A stretch of 64,000 nt of DNA, from positions 372,001-436,000 of the forward strand of contig CAVOLE010000031.1 in the NCBI GenBank assembly GCA_963696665.1, written 5' to 3'. The translations under genes and the position numbers were made by a program. The DNA comes from Roseiarcus sp963696665. Lineage in GTDB: Bacteria > Pseudomonadota > Alphaproteobacteria > Rhizobiales > Beijerinckiaceae. The notes beneath the pieces were generated by a model. That model saw only the letters and a program-made list of their open reading frames with translations, searched no databases and was not told where the DNA came from. The stretch's first letter is position 1, and the number at the start of each line of letters is the position of its first letter. Shown here one piece after another: positions 26,215-38,253 of this stretch.

Positions 26215-27663
26215 TCAAAATGACCCCAGCGTACTGCCGAGGATGATCACCGCGGCGAGCGCCAGCAGGCCGCCGACGATCGACACCATGACGATGTCGA
26301 GATAGCTCTCCCGATGGGTCGAGTTGCAGACCGCGAGCAGCGTCACCACCGCGCCGTTGTGCGGCAGGCTGTCGAGCGTCCCTGCGCCGATGACCGCCAC
26401 GCGATGCAGAAGCCCAGGATCAATGCCCTGCTCATGGGCGATCTTGAGGTAGGTCGCGCCCAAAGCGTCGAGCGCGATGGTCAGTCCGCCGGATGCCGAG
26501 CCCGTCAATGACGCCAGCACATTGGTGGCAACCGCGAGCGACACCAGCGGCCCGCCTTCAATTCCGAGCACCCAATCGCGCACCATGCCAAACGCCGGAA
26601 GCGCGGCGACGACCGAGCCGAAGCCGACCAGACTGGCGACGCTCAGCACCGGCAGAACAGAGGCGTTCGCGCCTGCATCCATGCTGTCGCGTAGAGCCGG
26701 CAGACGCCGATAGTTGACGGCAATGAGAACAACGATGGCGACCGCGAGCGCCGTCACCACCGCCCAGACACCGCCGACCGCGGCGAGCGAGGTCGAGCCC
26801 CATTCCTTATCAGCGAGAAAGGATGCGTCCATGCGCGGCAGGGCGAAGAGCGACATCAGGAGATTGACCGCGACGACGATGACGAGCGGCAGGGCCGCGA
26901 GCGCGATCGGCGGGCCTATGTCGCTCGGAGCCCCATGGATCGCTTCGGGCGGATCGAAAGTGCTCGCGGTCGTGGCGCGCTCGCGCACGATGAGGTCGTC
27001 TGCTGCGTTCTCATGGGCAATCTCCGCCCCATAGCCCTCGCCCTTGGCGCGGGCGCTCCGCTCGGCCCGCCCGAGCCACCACATGCCGAAGCCGAACATG
27101 ACGATCGCGGCGATGATTCCAAGCCCCGGCGCGGCGAAGGGCGTGGTGCCGAAGAACGGCATGGGAATCGCGTTCTGGATCGCGGGCGTGCCCGGCAGAG
27201 CCGACATGGTGAAGGTCGTGGTGCCGAGCGCGATCGCCGCCGGCATGAGGCGCCTCGGAATCGCGGCCGCACGAAACAATTGATGCGCCATCGGCGCGAG
27301 AACGAAGAAGGCGACGAACAGGCTGACCCCGCCATAGGTGACGATTGCGCCGGCGAGCACGACGGCAAGCACCGCCCGCTGCGGCCCCAGGCGCTCGGTC
27401 ATGGTTTTGGCGATCGACGTCACCGACCCTGAGTCCTCCATCAGCTTGCCGAACAGCGCGCCGAGGAGAAAAATCGGGAAGAACTGCATGACGAACTGCG
27501 CCGCGCTGCCCATGAAGGTTTGCGTCCAATGCGCAAGCAGCGGCTGGCCGGCCATGGCGGCCGCAAGGATCGCGGCGGCCGGGGCGAGCAGAAGGATGCT
27601 CCAGGCGCGGTAGGCGAGCCAGATGAGCAGTCCGAGCGCGATGAGGATGCCGATGAGCCCCAT
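26215..27663 (-). CDS. GntP family permease
   Basis: 482-residue inner-membrane transporter with about 12 to 14 helices. It starts MGLIGILIALGLLIWLAYRA and shows VTYGGVSLFVAFFVLAPMAHQ, GTTTFTMSALPGTPAIQNAIP and the C-terminal LDSLPHNGAVVTLLAVC, which fit the gluconate:H+ symporter family rather than other carboxylate carriers. Rhizobial homologues often lie with patatin and 3-hydroxybutyrate dehydrogenase genes. Here the patatin gene ends four bases away, suggesting one transcript. A role in uptake of hydroxy acids is plausible but unproven. Confidence 0.87.
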   Translation of the reverse strand: MGLIGILIALGLLIWLAYRAWSILLLAPAAAILAAAMAGQPLLAHWTQTFMGSAAQFVMQFFPIFLLGALFGKLMEDSGSVTSIAKTMTERLGPQRAVLAVVLAGAIVTYGGVSLFVAFFVLAPMAHQLFRAAAIPRRLMPAAIALGTTTFTMSALPGTPAIQNAIPMPFFGTTPFAAPGLGIIAAIVMFGFGMWWLGRAERSARAKGEGYGAEIAHENAADDLIVRERATTASTFDPPEAIHGAPSDIGPPIALAALPLVIVVAVNLLMSLFALPRMDASFLADKEWGSTSLAAVGGVWAVVTALAVAIVVLIAVNYRRLPALRDSMDAGANASVLPVLSVASLVGFGSVVAALPAFGMVRDWVLGIEGGPLVSLAVATNVLASLTGSASGGLTIALDALGATYLKIAHEQGIDPGLLHRVAVIGAGTLDSLPHNGAVVTLLAVCNSTHRESYLDIVMVSIVGGLLALAAVIILGSTLGSF

Positions 27664-27666
27664 GCC

Positions 27667-28710
27667 TCAGACCCCCTCGAGCAGGACGTCGATATCCAGG
27701 GTCGAGCGTTTTCCCAGATCCATCGCGTGAGCGTCGAGAAAGGCTTGCGCGGCCTTTCTCCCCTCGTCGCGCAGGAACGAGAAGAACGACCATTCGGCGT
27801 TGAGCTTCGACGATGCGCCGAGCTCGTTCATGATGCTGTTTCTGACAACATGCACCCGCATCTCGGTCCAGAGCCTACCCTCGCCGTCGCCGGGATCGGC
27901 GACCTTGCGCAGGAGCGCCATCATTCTGAGCTCCTTCAACACCACCGCGTTGAACGACACCTCGTTCAGGCGGTTCAGGATGTCGGTAGCGCTGCGCGGG
28001 ACGCCCGGGCGTTCGATCGGATTGATGGGAACGAGAATCGTGTCCTGGGATTTGCACTCGCGGACGAGCGGGGTCAGCGTCGGATTGCCGGAATAGCCGC
28101 CGTCCCAATAGGCCTCGCCATCGATCTCGACCGCCTGGAACAAAGTCGGCAGACAGGCCGATGCGAGCAGGACGTCGGGAGTCACGTCGTCGTTCTTGAA
28201 TACCTTGCCCCGTCCGGTGCGCACATTGGTCGCTGTAATGAACAGATGGATCGGCGATTGCGCCAGGACCTTGAAATCGATGATCTCGGCAAGGATGTCG
28301 CGCAGCGGGTTCTTGCCCAAGGGATTCATGGTGTAGGGCGACACCAGGCGCGACATGAGATCCATCGCGACATAAATCGGCGATGAATCCAGCGTCCAGC
28401 GCCCGAGCAGGACGTCGAGCGGCCCGCGCTGGAACGGGCTGAAGCGGGCGGCGTCCGAGACGCGCCGCCAGAACGCCCCGAGCGCCTCACGCGCGCCGGC
28501 CGCCCCACCGACCTTATGGCCATAAGCCATCACCGCGGCGTTCATCGCGCCCGCTGAGGTGCCGGAAACGCCGTCGATCTCGAGCCAGGGCTCCTCGAGC
28601 AGGCGGTCGAGCACGCCCCAGGTGAAGGCGCCATGCGATCCCCCGCCCTGAAGCGCGAGATCGATGAGAACGGCCTTACGGCGAATGGGCTCGGCTGTTT
28701 TCGTCGGCAT
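27667..28710 (-). CDS. Patatin-like phospholipase
   Basis: 347-residue serine acyl hydrolase. LALQGGGSHGAFTWGVLDRL supplies the oxyanion hole, GVSGTSAGAMNA the GxSxG nucleophile, and YWDGGYSGNP the DGG aspartate of the Ser-Asp dyad. No signal peptide, so cytoplasmic. It is upstream of and nearly adjacent to the GntP permease. In related bacteria this pair is linked to polyhydroxybutyrate and hydroxybutyrate genes, so action on storage-granule lipids or polymers is one possibility; phospholipase activity is another. Confidence 0.9.
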   Translation of the reverse strand: MPTKTAEPIRRKAVLIDLALQGGGSHGAFTWGVLDRLLEEPWLEIDGVSGTSAGAMNAAVMAYGHKVGGAAGAREALGAFWRRVSDAARFSPFQRGPLDVLLGRWTLDSSPIYVAMDLMSRLVSPYTMNPLGKNPLRDILAEIIDFKVLAQSPIHLFITATNVRTGRGKVFKNDDVTPDVLLASACLPTLFQAVEIDGEAYWDGGYSGNPTLTPLVRECKSQDTILVPINPIERPGVPRSATDILNRLNEVSFNAVVLKELRMMALLRKVADPGDGEGRLWTEMRVHVVRNSIMNELGASSKLNAEWSFFSFLRDEGRKAAQAFLDAHAMDLGKRSTLDIDVLLEGV

Positions 28711-28951
28711 CGCGTGAACCTCGAATGGCGGGCCGCCTAAGCCAAGCCCTCCCTAGCGACGAAGCCAAGTCGCCGGGGGCCTGGACGCCCATGCGCAACG
28801 CGCGAGGATCAAGAGACGAGCTTAAGCATTGATTTCAGCGGCGCCGAGACCTTCGCCGCGCCAAATCGGACCCCAACCCCTGTTTTTGAGGATAGACTTG
28901 GAGCCGCTGAGGGGTAAAGAGTTCCGGGCTCCAGCGCAAATTGGACGGACG

Positions 28952-29533
28952 ATGACCGACCCAGATAGCTTTCTAGACCCGGAGCCGGAGCCGGAAGCGG
29001 AGATCGAGCCCGTTCCGGAGCCGTTCATTTCGCGGAGCGCTCTGTTCCGCAATTTGCCTTATATCGCGGCGCTGGCGCTCGCCATATTTGGCGTGGCCTA
29101 CAGCAGTTTCTCCGGGCACGCGATCAACGGCTATTGGGAATTCCTGGCGGTCGCGACGGGACTTGTTTGTGTCGCCACCGCATGGCCCAACGCGCCCGAT
29201 CGTCAGACGCGGTTCCACCTCATTTGGACGCAGGTCGCGCACTGGGTGACGATCCTGGTGGCGATGAATTTTTTGCTGCTGCAGGGCGTTCAACAAGTGT
29301 TGCCGATCCAGGCCACCGGCGTGGTGCTGCTGTTGGTGCTCGGAGCGGGGACCGTTCTCGCCGGAATCCATCTGCCCTCGCTCAGAATTGCTTTTCTCGG
29401 CTTCGCCATGGCGATGTCCATTCCGGCCATGACATGGCTCAAGCAGGCGTCACTCTTGTTGCTCCTGGCCGGCGTCGCGATCGCGGGCCTCGCCATCGCC
29501 TTCTGGCCGCGAGGCAAGAAAGCGACGGCCTGA
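28952..29533 (+). CDS. Conserved integral membrane protein
   Basis: 193 residues. An acidic Pro/Glu N-terminus (DPEPEPEAEIEPVPEP) precedes about six predicted membrane helices, for example LPYIAALALAIFGVAYSSF and LLLLAGVAIAGLAIAFWP. No family is recognised. I chose the ATG at MTDPDSF; longer in-frame starts add a segment without coding character. A stand-alone gene between divergent patatin and convergent uvrA, with about 240 bases before patatin that show only weak promoter-like signals. Confidence 0.7.
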   Translation: MTDPDSFLDPEPEPEAEIEPVPEPFISRSALFRNLPYIAALALAIFGVAYSSFSGHAINGYWEFLAVATGLVCVATAWPNAPDRQTRFHLIWTQVAHWVTILVAMNFLLLQGVQQVLPIQATGVVLLLVLGAGTVLAGIHLPSLRIAFLGFAMAMSIPAMTWLKQASLLLLLAGVAIAGLAIAFWPRGKKATA

Positions 29534-29690
29534 CCTGCCGAGCCTCGTACGTTGGGGATGGCGACGGCCTGAATGCGGGCGGCGGAAGGCGCCCGCTCGG
29601 CCCAGAGGCTTCTCGGCTTGCTTGGCCGAAGCAGCATGAGAAACATTCGGCGCCCAACGAAAATCGCCTCCACGCAGATGCGGCGCCGAC

Positions 29691-32639
<2,949 letters not shown>

Positions 32640-32867
32640 AGCGGTTCCTGGAGGCGGCTCTTTCCTTAACGGTAACGCTCGGCCGCATGCGAATCACGCT
32701 TGCGCGGACCGCGGCGCGATGCTAGAACAAAAGTAGAACAAGGGCAAAGGTGCGCCTTCCAGCGCCGGAGCCCGGGGTTTGAGGCTAATGTAGTCATAAG
32801 GCCGCCGCTTCCCAAGCGTTGGGTGCGGCGAGATGTGGATAAGCGTGCCTTTTGTGGCCGCGCTTGG

Positions 32868-33004
32868 CTCAAGCGCGGCAGACGCGGTCGCCGACCGCGT
32901 CTACAAGAAGGTTGGTTTGGTAGCCGCGCTCGTTGAGCACGGCGGAGCGCGGTCCCATAGGCGTCGAAAGACGCCCTTCTGCCGGCGGGCTATGGACCGC
33001 GCCT
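32868..33004. repeat. Palindromic repeat, GACGCGGTCGCCGACCGCGTC family
   Basis: The uvrA-ssb gap carries AGACGCGGTCG with its inverted copy CGACCGCGTCT, then GGCGTCGAAAGACGCCC and a GGCGGGCTATGG tail. Related copies are at 52327-52440 and 54493-54580. Confidence 0.7.
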
Positions 33005-33032
33005 ATAGTGAGCGGGCGGAGAGGAGAGGATC

Positions 33033-33530
33033 ATGGCGGGCAGCGTCAACAAAGTCATTCTGATCGGCAACCTCGGTAAGGATCCGGAGGTCCGACGGCT
33101 AAATTCCGGCGATCAGGTCGTGAATTTCACCCTCGCCACCTCCGAAAACTGGCGCGACAAGAATTCGGGCGAGCGCAAGGAAAAGACGGAGTGGCATAAC
33201 GTTGTGATTTTCAACGAAAATCTCGGTAAGGTGGTCGAACAGTACTGCAAAAAGGGCTCGAAGGTCTATGTCGAGGGCCAGTTGCAGACCCGCAAGTGGC
33301 AGGACAAGGATGGCAACGATCGCTACACGACTGAGGTCGTCCTACAGCGCTTTCGCGGAGAGCTTACCCTGCTTGACTCGCGCGGCGGCGGCGAGGGTCG
33401 CGAAAGTTTCCCCGAGGAGGGCGGGGGCCGCAGCTCGAGCTTCAACCGCGCCGCGGCGACCGAGCGCCGCCCTGCCCTGTCCGGCGGCGGTGGAGGCGCG
33501 AGCGAGATCGACGACGACATTCCGTTCTGA
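33033..33530 (+). CDS. ssb: Single-stranded DNA-binding protein
   Basis: 165 residues. The OB-fold starts MAGSVNKVILIGNLGKDPEV and includes NFTLATSENWRD and YVEGQLQTRKWQDKDG. A Gly/Ser-rich linker leads to the acidic tip EIDDDIPF that recruits partner proteins. Divergent from uvrA. Typical alphaproteobacterial Ssb in length and tail. Confidence 0.97.
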   Translation: MAGSVNKVILIGNLGKDPEVRRLNSGDQVVNFTLATSENWRDKNSGERKEKTEWHNVVIFNENLGKVVEQYCKKGSKVYVEGQLQTRKWQDKDGNDRYTTEVVLQRFRGELTLLDSRGGGEGRESFPEEGGGRSSSFNRAAATERRPALSGGGGGASEIDDDIPF

Positions 33531-33534
33531 GCGC

Positions 33535-33606
33535 CTCCCCTTGCGGGCGTGCGCCCCTCTCCTTCTGGGAAAAGGGGGTCGCGCTGAAAGCGCGGCCGGA
33601 TGAGGG
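33535..33606. repeat. Intergenic GC palindromes after ssb
   Basis: CCCTTGCGGGCGTGCGCCCCTCTCC followed by GGGAAAAGGGGGTCGCGCT and GAAAGCGCGGCCGG; related in style to the element at 1004-1038. It may also act as a transcription terminator for ssb. Confidence 0.45.
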
Positions 33607-33641
33607 CTTCGAGCGCCACAGCGTCGTTAGGAATCCTTGCC

Positions 33642-34151
33642 ATGCCCGTGTTCATCGTCCTCCTGCGCGCCGTCAACGTCGGGGGGACGGGCAAGCTGCC
33701 GATGAGCGACCTCAAACGGCTGTGCGAGCAGGCCGGATTCCAAAACATCCGAACCTATATCGCGAGCGGCAACGTCGTGGCCGAGCGAGACGGATCGGGG
33801 ACGCAAGCCAAGGCCGCGCTCGAGGCTGAACTCACGGCTTATGCCGGGAAGCCAATCGGCGTGATCGTCCGGACGGCGGCCGAGGCGGCTAAGGTCGCCG
33901 CCTTGAACCCCTTCCACCACCGAGCCGCCAATCGAACGGTCGCGATCTTCCTCGACCACGCGCCGCCGCCCGAGGCGCTGAAAGACATCAAGGGCCAGGC
34001 AAACGAGGAGATTCGCTTAAGCGCGCGCGAGATCTACGTTCACTATCCGGACGGCATCGGCCGCTCCAAGCTGCGCGTCCCTGCTGCTGATGGCGGGACC
34101 GCGCGCAACATGAACACCGTCGCCAAGCTCGCCGCTATGGCGGCGGAATAA
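33642..34151 (+). CDS. DUF1697 family protein
   Basis: 169 residues. The family opening MPVFIVLLRAVNVGGTGKLP is followed by GFQNIRTYIASGNVVAE, then RTAAEAAKVAALNPF and the C-terminal IGRSKL with TARNMNTVAKL, all hallmarks of DUF1697. Cytoplasmic, function unknown. I start at the ATG just before PVFIVLLR; an in-frame upstream codon lies in the repeat. Probably transcribed alone or by read-through from ssb. Confidence 0.9.
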   Translation: MPVFIVLLRAVNVGGTGKLPMSDLKRLCEQAGFQNIRTYIASGNVVAERDGSGTQAKAALEAELTAYAGKPIGVIVRTAAEAAKVAALNPFHHRAANRTVAIFLDHAPPPEALKDIKGQANEEIRLSAREIYVHYPDGIGRSKLRVPAADGGTARNMNTVAKLAAMAAE

Positions 34152-34262
34152 GGCGTTCCAGCACGCGCTGGCGCCCCTAAGCGTCCTGCCGTTTCACTGC
34201 AGCTATCGCCTCTAACCCCAAGACGTACCTAAAATCTAGCTGGTGCAGCGAACCGCTTGGAC

Positions 34263-34406
34263 GAAAATCAGAAATTAGGTTTAGCTTGCCCCATGAACAA
34301 TCCGGCCCTTCCGCATGGCCTCGACCGCGGGCTCCGTCCCGCGCCTCGACGCCAGGAAAGCGCGAAAAAATTGCTCAGCGAAAAACTCGCGTTATCCGGT
34401 GAATAG
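34263..34406 (+). repeat. Copy 2 of the 150-bp repeat; intact 37-codon ORF
   Basis: Matches 4993-5142. Here the ORF at 34293-34406 is open and reads MNNPALPHGLDRGLRP, then APRRQESAKKLLSEKLALSGE. The leader AGAAATTAGGTTTAGCTTG is shared too. It lies in the roughly 410-base gap between DUF1697 and the LacI-type gene. No ribosome site is obvious. Confidence 0.55.
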
Positions 34407-34480
34407 CTAACGAGCGAACGGGACTTTCGAGTGCGCTACGAGACTATGGCGGCTGTCTTGGGGCCACTAACGGCGCAGCA

Positions 34481-34496
34481 AGTTAATCGATTGACT
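34481..34496. promoter_or_regulatory. Probable LacI-family operator
   Basis: AGTTAATCGATTGACT is a 16-base palindrome with one mismatched pair and a central CG, the form bound by LacI/GalR regulators. It lies about 70 bases upstream of the regulator gene, so the operon is probably autoregulated. Confidence 0.6.
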
Positions 34497-34564
34497 AAGC
34501 AAAGGCCCGTTGCTAATTAATGCGATAAGACGCCAACGATGCATCGGGAAATGCACGAAATTCC

Positions 34565-35626
34565 ATGAGGACGCCAAGGAAGAGGTTGGTCGTGTTGGCA
34601 GATGTTGCGCGCGTAGCCGGCGTCTCGACCGCGACTGTTAGCCTGGCGCTGCAAGAGCACTCGCGAATTTCCGCCAAAACCAGGGAGCGTGTCTCTCAGG
34701 CGGCGAAGCAGACAGGCTACTGCTACAACCGCTTCGCCGCAAAACTGAGAACCGGCCGATCCAAGAGCGTTGGTTTGATGATTACGGACATCGCCAATCC
34801 CTTTTTCGCGACCTTGGCGGCGGGCGCCGAGAATGAACTCGACGAACGCGGATACATGACGTTCGTCGTCAACTCCAATGACGATTGGGGACGTCAAAGA
34901 AGGCAGCTCACAACACTGAGAGAGCATGGAGTCGACGGCCTTCTGCTCAGTCCCGCCGATGGCGCCGATCTCTCGACCGTCAACGAATTGCTCGGCGCCG
35001 GGATTTCGATTGTCCAGATATCGAGGTGGCTGAGTGGGGCGCTCTGCGACAGCGTCGGACCGGACAATGTCGCGATGGCCGCGCAAGCGACGCGACATCT
35101 CATCGCGCTCGGGCACAGGCGTATCGCATTCATAGGCGGAAGCGAAGGGCCCTCAGCGCGTGTGGAACGGTTGAAAGGCTACTCCGAGGCCCTTGCCGAG
35201 GCCGGCGTTGGGCTTGACCCGCTGCTCACTCCGCTAGCGACCCCAACCCGGGCGAATGGCGCGTTGTTGCTTCGCCAGGTGACGGCGACGCCGGACCCTG
35301 CGACAGCCGTACTTTGCTATCACGACATCATGGCGCTGGGAGCGCTGCAGGCGGCGAAGGAGGATGGGCTTGGCGTGGGATCGAGCTTCGCGATCGTAGG
35401 CTTCGATGACATCGCCGAAGCTTCGCTTTCCAATCCGCCTCTGACCACTGTCAAGATCGACGCCGAGAGCATAGGGCGTGTCGCTGCCCGGCGCCTACTC
35501 GCGAGGATCGAGGGCGACATGGGCCCGCCGCAGCGGGTCATTATTCCCGCCCATCTCCTCGTTCGCGCGTCCTGCGGGGCTTCGCCGAAAAATCCCATTC
35601 CGCCCTTCCGACAGGAAGATCTCTGA
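34565..35626 (+). CDS. LacI family transcriptional regulator
   Basis: 353 residues. The N-terminal helix-turn-helix reads LADVARVAGVSTATVSLALQ, with the hinge helix region FAAKLRTGRSKSVGLMITD. The periplasmic-binding-like effector domain has NPFFATLAAGAENEL, HLIALGHRRIAFIGG and CYHDIMALGALQAA plus VGFDDIAEASLSNPPLTTV. It is 30 bases ahead of the sugar-binding protein gene, so it is expected to repress this transporter and sense its sugar. The ligand cannot be read from sequence. Confidence 0.93.
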   Translation: MRTPRKRLVVLADVARVAGVSTATVSLALQEHSRISAKTRERVSQAAKQTGYCYNRFAAKLRTGRSKSVGLMITDIANPFFATLAAGAENELDERGYMTFVVNSNDDWGRQRRQLTTLREHGVDGLLLSPADGADLSTVNELLGAGISIVQISRWLSGALCDSVGPDNVAMAAQATRHLIALGHRRIAFIGGSEGPSARVERLKGYSEALAEAGVGLDPLLTPLATPTRANGALLLRQVTATPDPATAVLCYHDIMALGALQAAKEDGLGVGSSFAIVGFDDIAEASLSNPPLTTVKIDAESIGRVAARRLLARIEGDMGPPQRVIIPAHLLVRASCGASPKNPIPPFRQEDL

Positions 35627-35656
35627 CCATAAACGCTGAACCGCTGGGAGAATTTG

Positions 35657-36736
35657 ATGACTGGAATGAGCCGTTTGAAACTCGGAATGACGGCCGGCGT
35701 CGCCACGCTGCTGCTGGCGAGCTCGATAGCGATGGCGGACGGCGATACGTCCCACAAAAAAATCGCCTTCTCCAATTCCTATGCTGGGAACTCATTCCGC
35801 CAAACGATGATCAAGAGCTGGAATGAGGTCACCGCGGCCGCACACAAAGCCGGCCTCGTCGGAGATACGACAATCATCAGCTCCAATAACTCCGCGACCG
35901 AACAAGCGGCTCAGATGCAGAATCTCATTCTCGAAGGCTACGACGCGATCGTCATAAATGCTGCTTCCACAACGGCGCTTAACGGAGTGGTCAAGCAAGC
36001 CTGCGACGCCGGGATTGTCGTTGTTTCCTTCGATGGCGTGGTGACGGAGCCATGCGCCCATTTCGTCAACTACACCTGGAAAAGAGTGGGATCAGCGCAG
36101 ATCGATTACCTGAGCAAGCGCCTGAATGGCAAGGGCACGCTCCTCGAGATCCGCGGCATTGCCGGCAATTCGGTCGACGACGACATCAGCGGCGGAATTC
36201 ATGACGCGCTCAAAGCGTTTCCGGACATGAAGATTGCCGGCAGCGTGCATGGCAATTTCACGGAAACGATCGCCCAGCGGGAAGTAGCGGGCATCCTGCC
36301 TTCATTGCCGAAGATCGACGCGGTTGTCACGCAGGGCGGCGACGGCTACGGCGCCGCGGAATCGTTCGCCGCGGCCAATCGCGAACGACCGATCATCATC
36401 ATGGGCAATCGTCAGGACGAGCTCAACTGGTGGAAGCAACAGCACGACAAAGACGGATACGAGACTATGTCGATCTCCGGGACGCCAAGCATTTCGGAGG
36501 TCGCTTTTTGGGTGGCGCAGCAGATTCTCGCGGGCAACAAGGTTCCGCAGTTCGTCGAGGTGCCGTTTCTGCAGATCAATCAGAACGATCTCGACGCCTG
36601 GTTGGCGGCCACGGAGAAGGGCGGAGTGGCGAATCCGAGCTACTCGCAGGAATGGGTGAAATCGCTCATCGCCGCCAACGCCGACAAGAAGCCTTTGCCG
36701 GCGCTTCCTGGGCCGGGCGTCACCACGCAGAAATGA
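35657..36736 (+). CDS. Sugar ABC transporter substrate-binding protein
   Basis: 359 residues of the type I periplasmic sugar-binding family (CUT2/ribose type). A Sec signal (TAGVATLLLASSIAMA) is followed by KKIAFSNSYAGNSFRQTMIK, ISSNNSATEQAAQMQNLI, INAASTTALNGVVKQACDAG and VTQGGDGYGAAESF. ATG after GGGAG at six bases. The stop overlaps the ATPase start. The sugar is unknown; residues such as NW at about 257 could take part in binding. Confidence 0.9.
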   Translation: MTGMSRLKLGMTAGVATLLLASSIAMADGDTSHKKIAFSNSYAGNSFRQTMIKSWNEVTAAAHKAGLVGDTTIISSNNSATEQAAQMQNLILEGYDAIVINAASTTALNGVVKQACDAGIVVVSFDGVVTEPCAHFVNYTWKRVGSAQIDYLSKRLNGKGTLLEIRGIAGNSVDDDISGGIHDALKAFPDMKIAGSVHGNFTETIAQREVAGILPSLPKIDAVVTQGGDGYGAAESFAAANRERPIIIMGNRQDELNWWKQQHDKDGYETMSISGTPSISEVAFWVAQQILAGNKVPQFVEVPFLQINQNDLDAWLAATEKGGVANPSYSQEWVKSLIAANADKKPLPALPGPGVTTQK

Positions 36737-38253
36737 ACGTCCGAAGTCCTCAGTTGAACGGGGTCGTGGAGCATTCCACGACCCGACAATCTTCCGCTGT
36801 CGCAATTTCTGGCGTCTCGCGTTCGTTCGGAGCGGTCAAAGCGCTTTCGAAGGCGAGCCTTGTCATCCCGAGCGGAGAGAAGCTCGGATTGATCGGCCAC
36901 AATGGCGCCGGAAAATCCACTTTGATGAATGTTCTTTCCGGCGTCATGAAGCCTGACGAAGGGGAATTCACCGTTGGCGGACAACAACATTCCGAATTGA
37001 CGCCAGCGCTTGCCCACGAGCTTGGCATACGCTGTATCTTTCAAGAGCTCTCCCTCTGTCCCAATCTGACCGCGATCGAAAACACTTTGGTCAAGCACCC
37101 CGATCTCGCAGGGTGGGGCTGGCGCGGCCGGGCGCGGAAGCTGATTTCCGCCTGCCTCAGCCGCGTCTTTCCGGGGCACGATATCGATGTCGGGCGACGA
37201 CTGGGCGGTCTGACGATCGCGCAGCGGCAGATGGTCGAGATCGCCGAGGCCTTCGTATTGGGCGAGGGCGTGCGACTGGTGATTTTGGATGAACCAACCA
37301 GCTCGTTGGACGCCAAGGCTGCCGAGCAGCTGATGAGCTTTCTCGACGTGGTTTCGCGCGCGGGTGTTGCGACCATACTGATCTCGCATCGGCTGCAGGA
37401 AATTCTCGATAATTCGGAACGCGTCGTCGTCATGGTCGATGGCAGGATTGTCGGCGACGCGCCGGCGAAAAGCCTGACTCGCCAGTCGCTCGTGGAAATG
37501 ATGGGGCATTCCGACGCCGGCGCGAGGGATGAACTAACCAGACAGGCCGGCGGGGCGTCCGGGGAGGTGGTGCTGGCCGCGCGAGGCGACGCTGGAGATC
37601 CGTTGCGTCTCATCTTGAAACGCGGGGAGATCGTCGGTTTCGCAGGGCTCGACGGCCACGGGCAGCGCAGAACGCTTCAACACATTTTTGCCGACGCGTT
37701 CCGAGGACGGAACGGCTTGCTCAAAAGTTCGGTCGCCTACGTCCCCGGCGACCGGCAAACCGAAGGCGTCTTTCCGGCGTGGTCGGCGGCCGAGAACGTC
37801 ACGGTGCGCGCGCTGCGGGACGTCTCACGCAACGGCGTGATCAACCTCGCGCGCGAGCGCCTGCTGGCGGAGAATTGGTTCCGGCGCATAGGCGTTCGCT
37901 CTGCCGGCGGCGAAGCCGGCATCACGACGCTTTCCGGGGGCAATCAACAGAAGGTGTTGTTCGCCCGTGCGCTCGCGTGCAAGGCCACGTTGATTCTGCT
38001 CGATGATCCCATGCGCGGCGTCGATGTGGGCACGAAGAACGAAGTGTACTCCATGATCCGGAATGAAGCCGCAAGCGGCCGCTCGTTCATCTGGTACTCG
38101 ACCGAAACCGAGGAACTTCGAAATTGCGATCGCGTCTATGTTTTCCGGTTGGGCCGGATCGCCGCCGTTCTCGATAGCGGCGAGGTCACCGAGGAGAACA
38201 TTCTGCGCGCTTCTTTCACTGAGCCCGTGAGCGCCGGGGCCGCGCGTGGCTAG
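36733..38253 (+). CDS. Sugar ABC transporter ATP-binding protein
   Basis: 506 residues with two fused nucleotide-binding domains (RbsA/XylG type). The first has Walker A GHNGAGKSTLMNVLSG, signature-like LTIAQRQMVEIAEA and Walker B LVILDEPTSSLD. The second is divergent at Walker A (GFAGLDGHGQRRT), as normal for this class, with signature LSGGNQQKVLFARAL and LILLDDPMRGVDVG. The ATG overlaps the previous stop (ATGA), and the end overlaps the permease start by eight bases. Confidence 0.93.
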   Translation: MNVRSPQLNGVVEHSTTRQSSAVAISGVSRSFGAVKALSKASLVIPSGEKLGLIGHNGAGKSTLMNVLSGVMKPDEGEFTVGGQQHSELTPALAHELGIRCIFQELSLCPNLTAIENTLVKHPDLAGWGWRGRARKLISACLSRVFPGHDIDVGRRLGGLTIAQRQMVEIAEAFVLGEGVRLVILDEPTSSLDAKAAEQLMSFLDVVSRAGVATILISHRLQEILDNSERVVVMVDGRIVGDAPAKSLTRQSLVEMMGHSDAGARDELTRQAGGASGEVVLAARGDAGDPLRLILKRGEIVGFAGLDGHGQRRTLQHIFADAFRGRNGLLKSSVAYVPGDRQTEGVFPAWSAAENVTVRALRDVSRNGVINLARERLLAENWFRRIGVRSAGGEAGITTLSGGNQQKVLFARALACKATLILLDDPMRGVDVGTKNEVYSMIRNEAASGRSFIWYSTETEELRNCDRVYVFRLGRIAAVLDSGEVTEENILRASFTEPVSAGAARG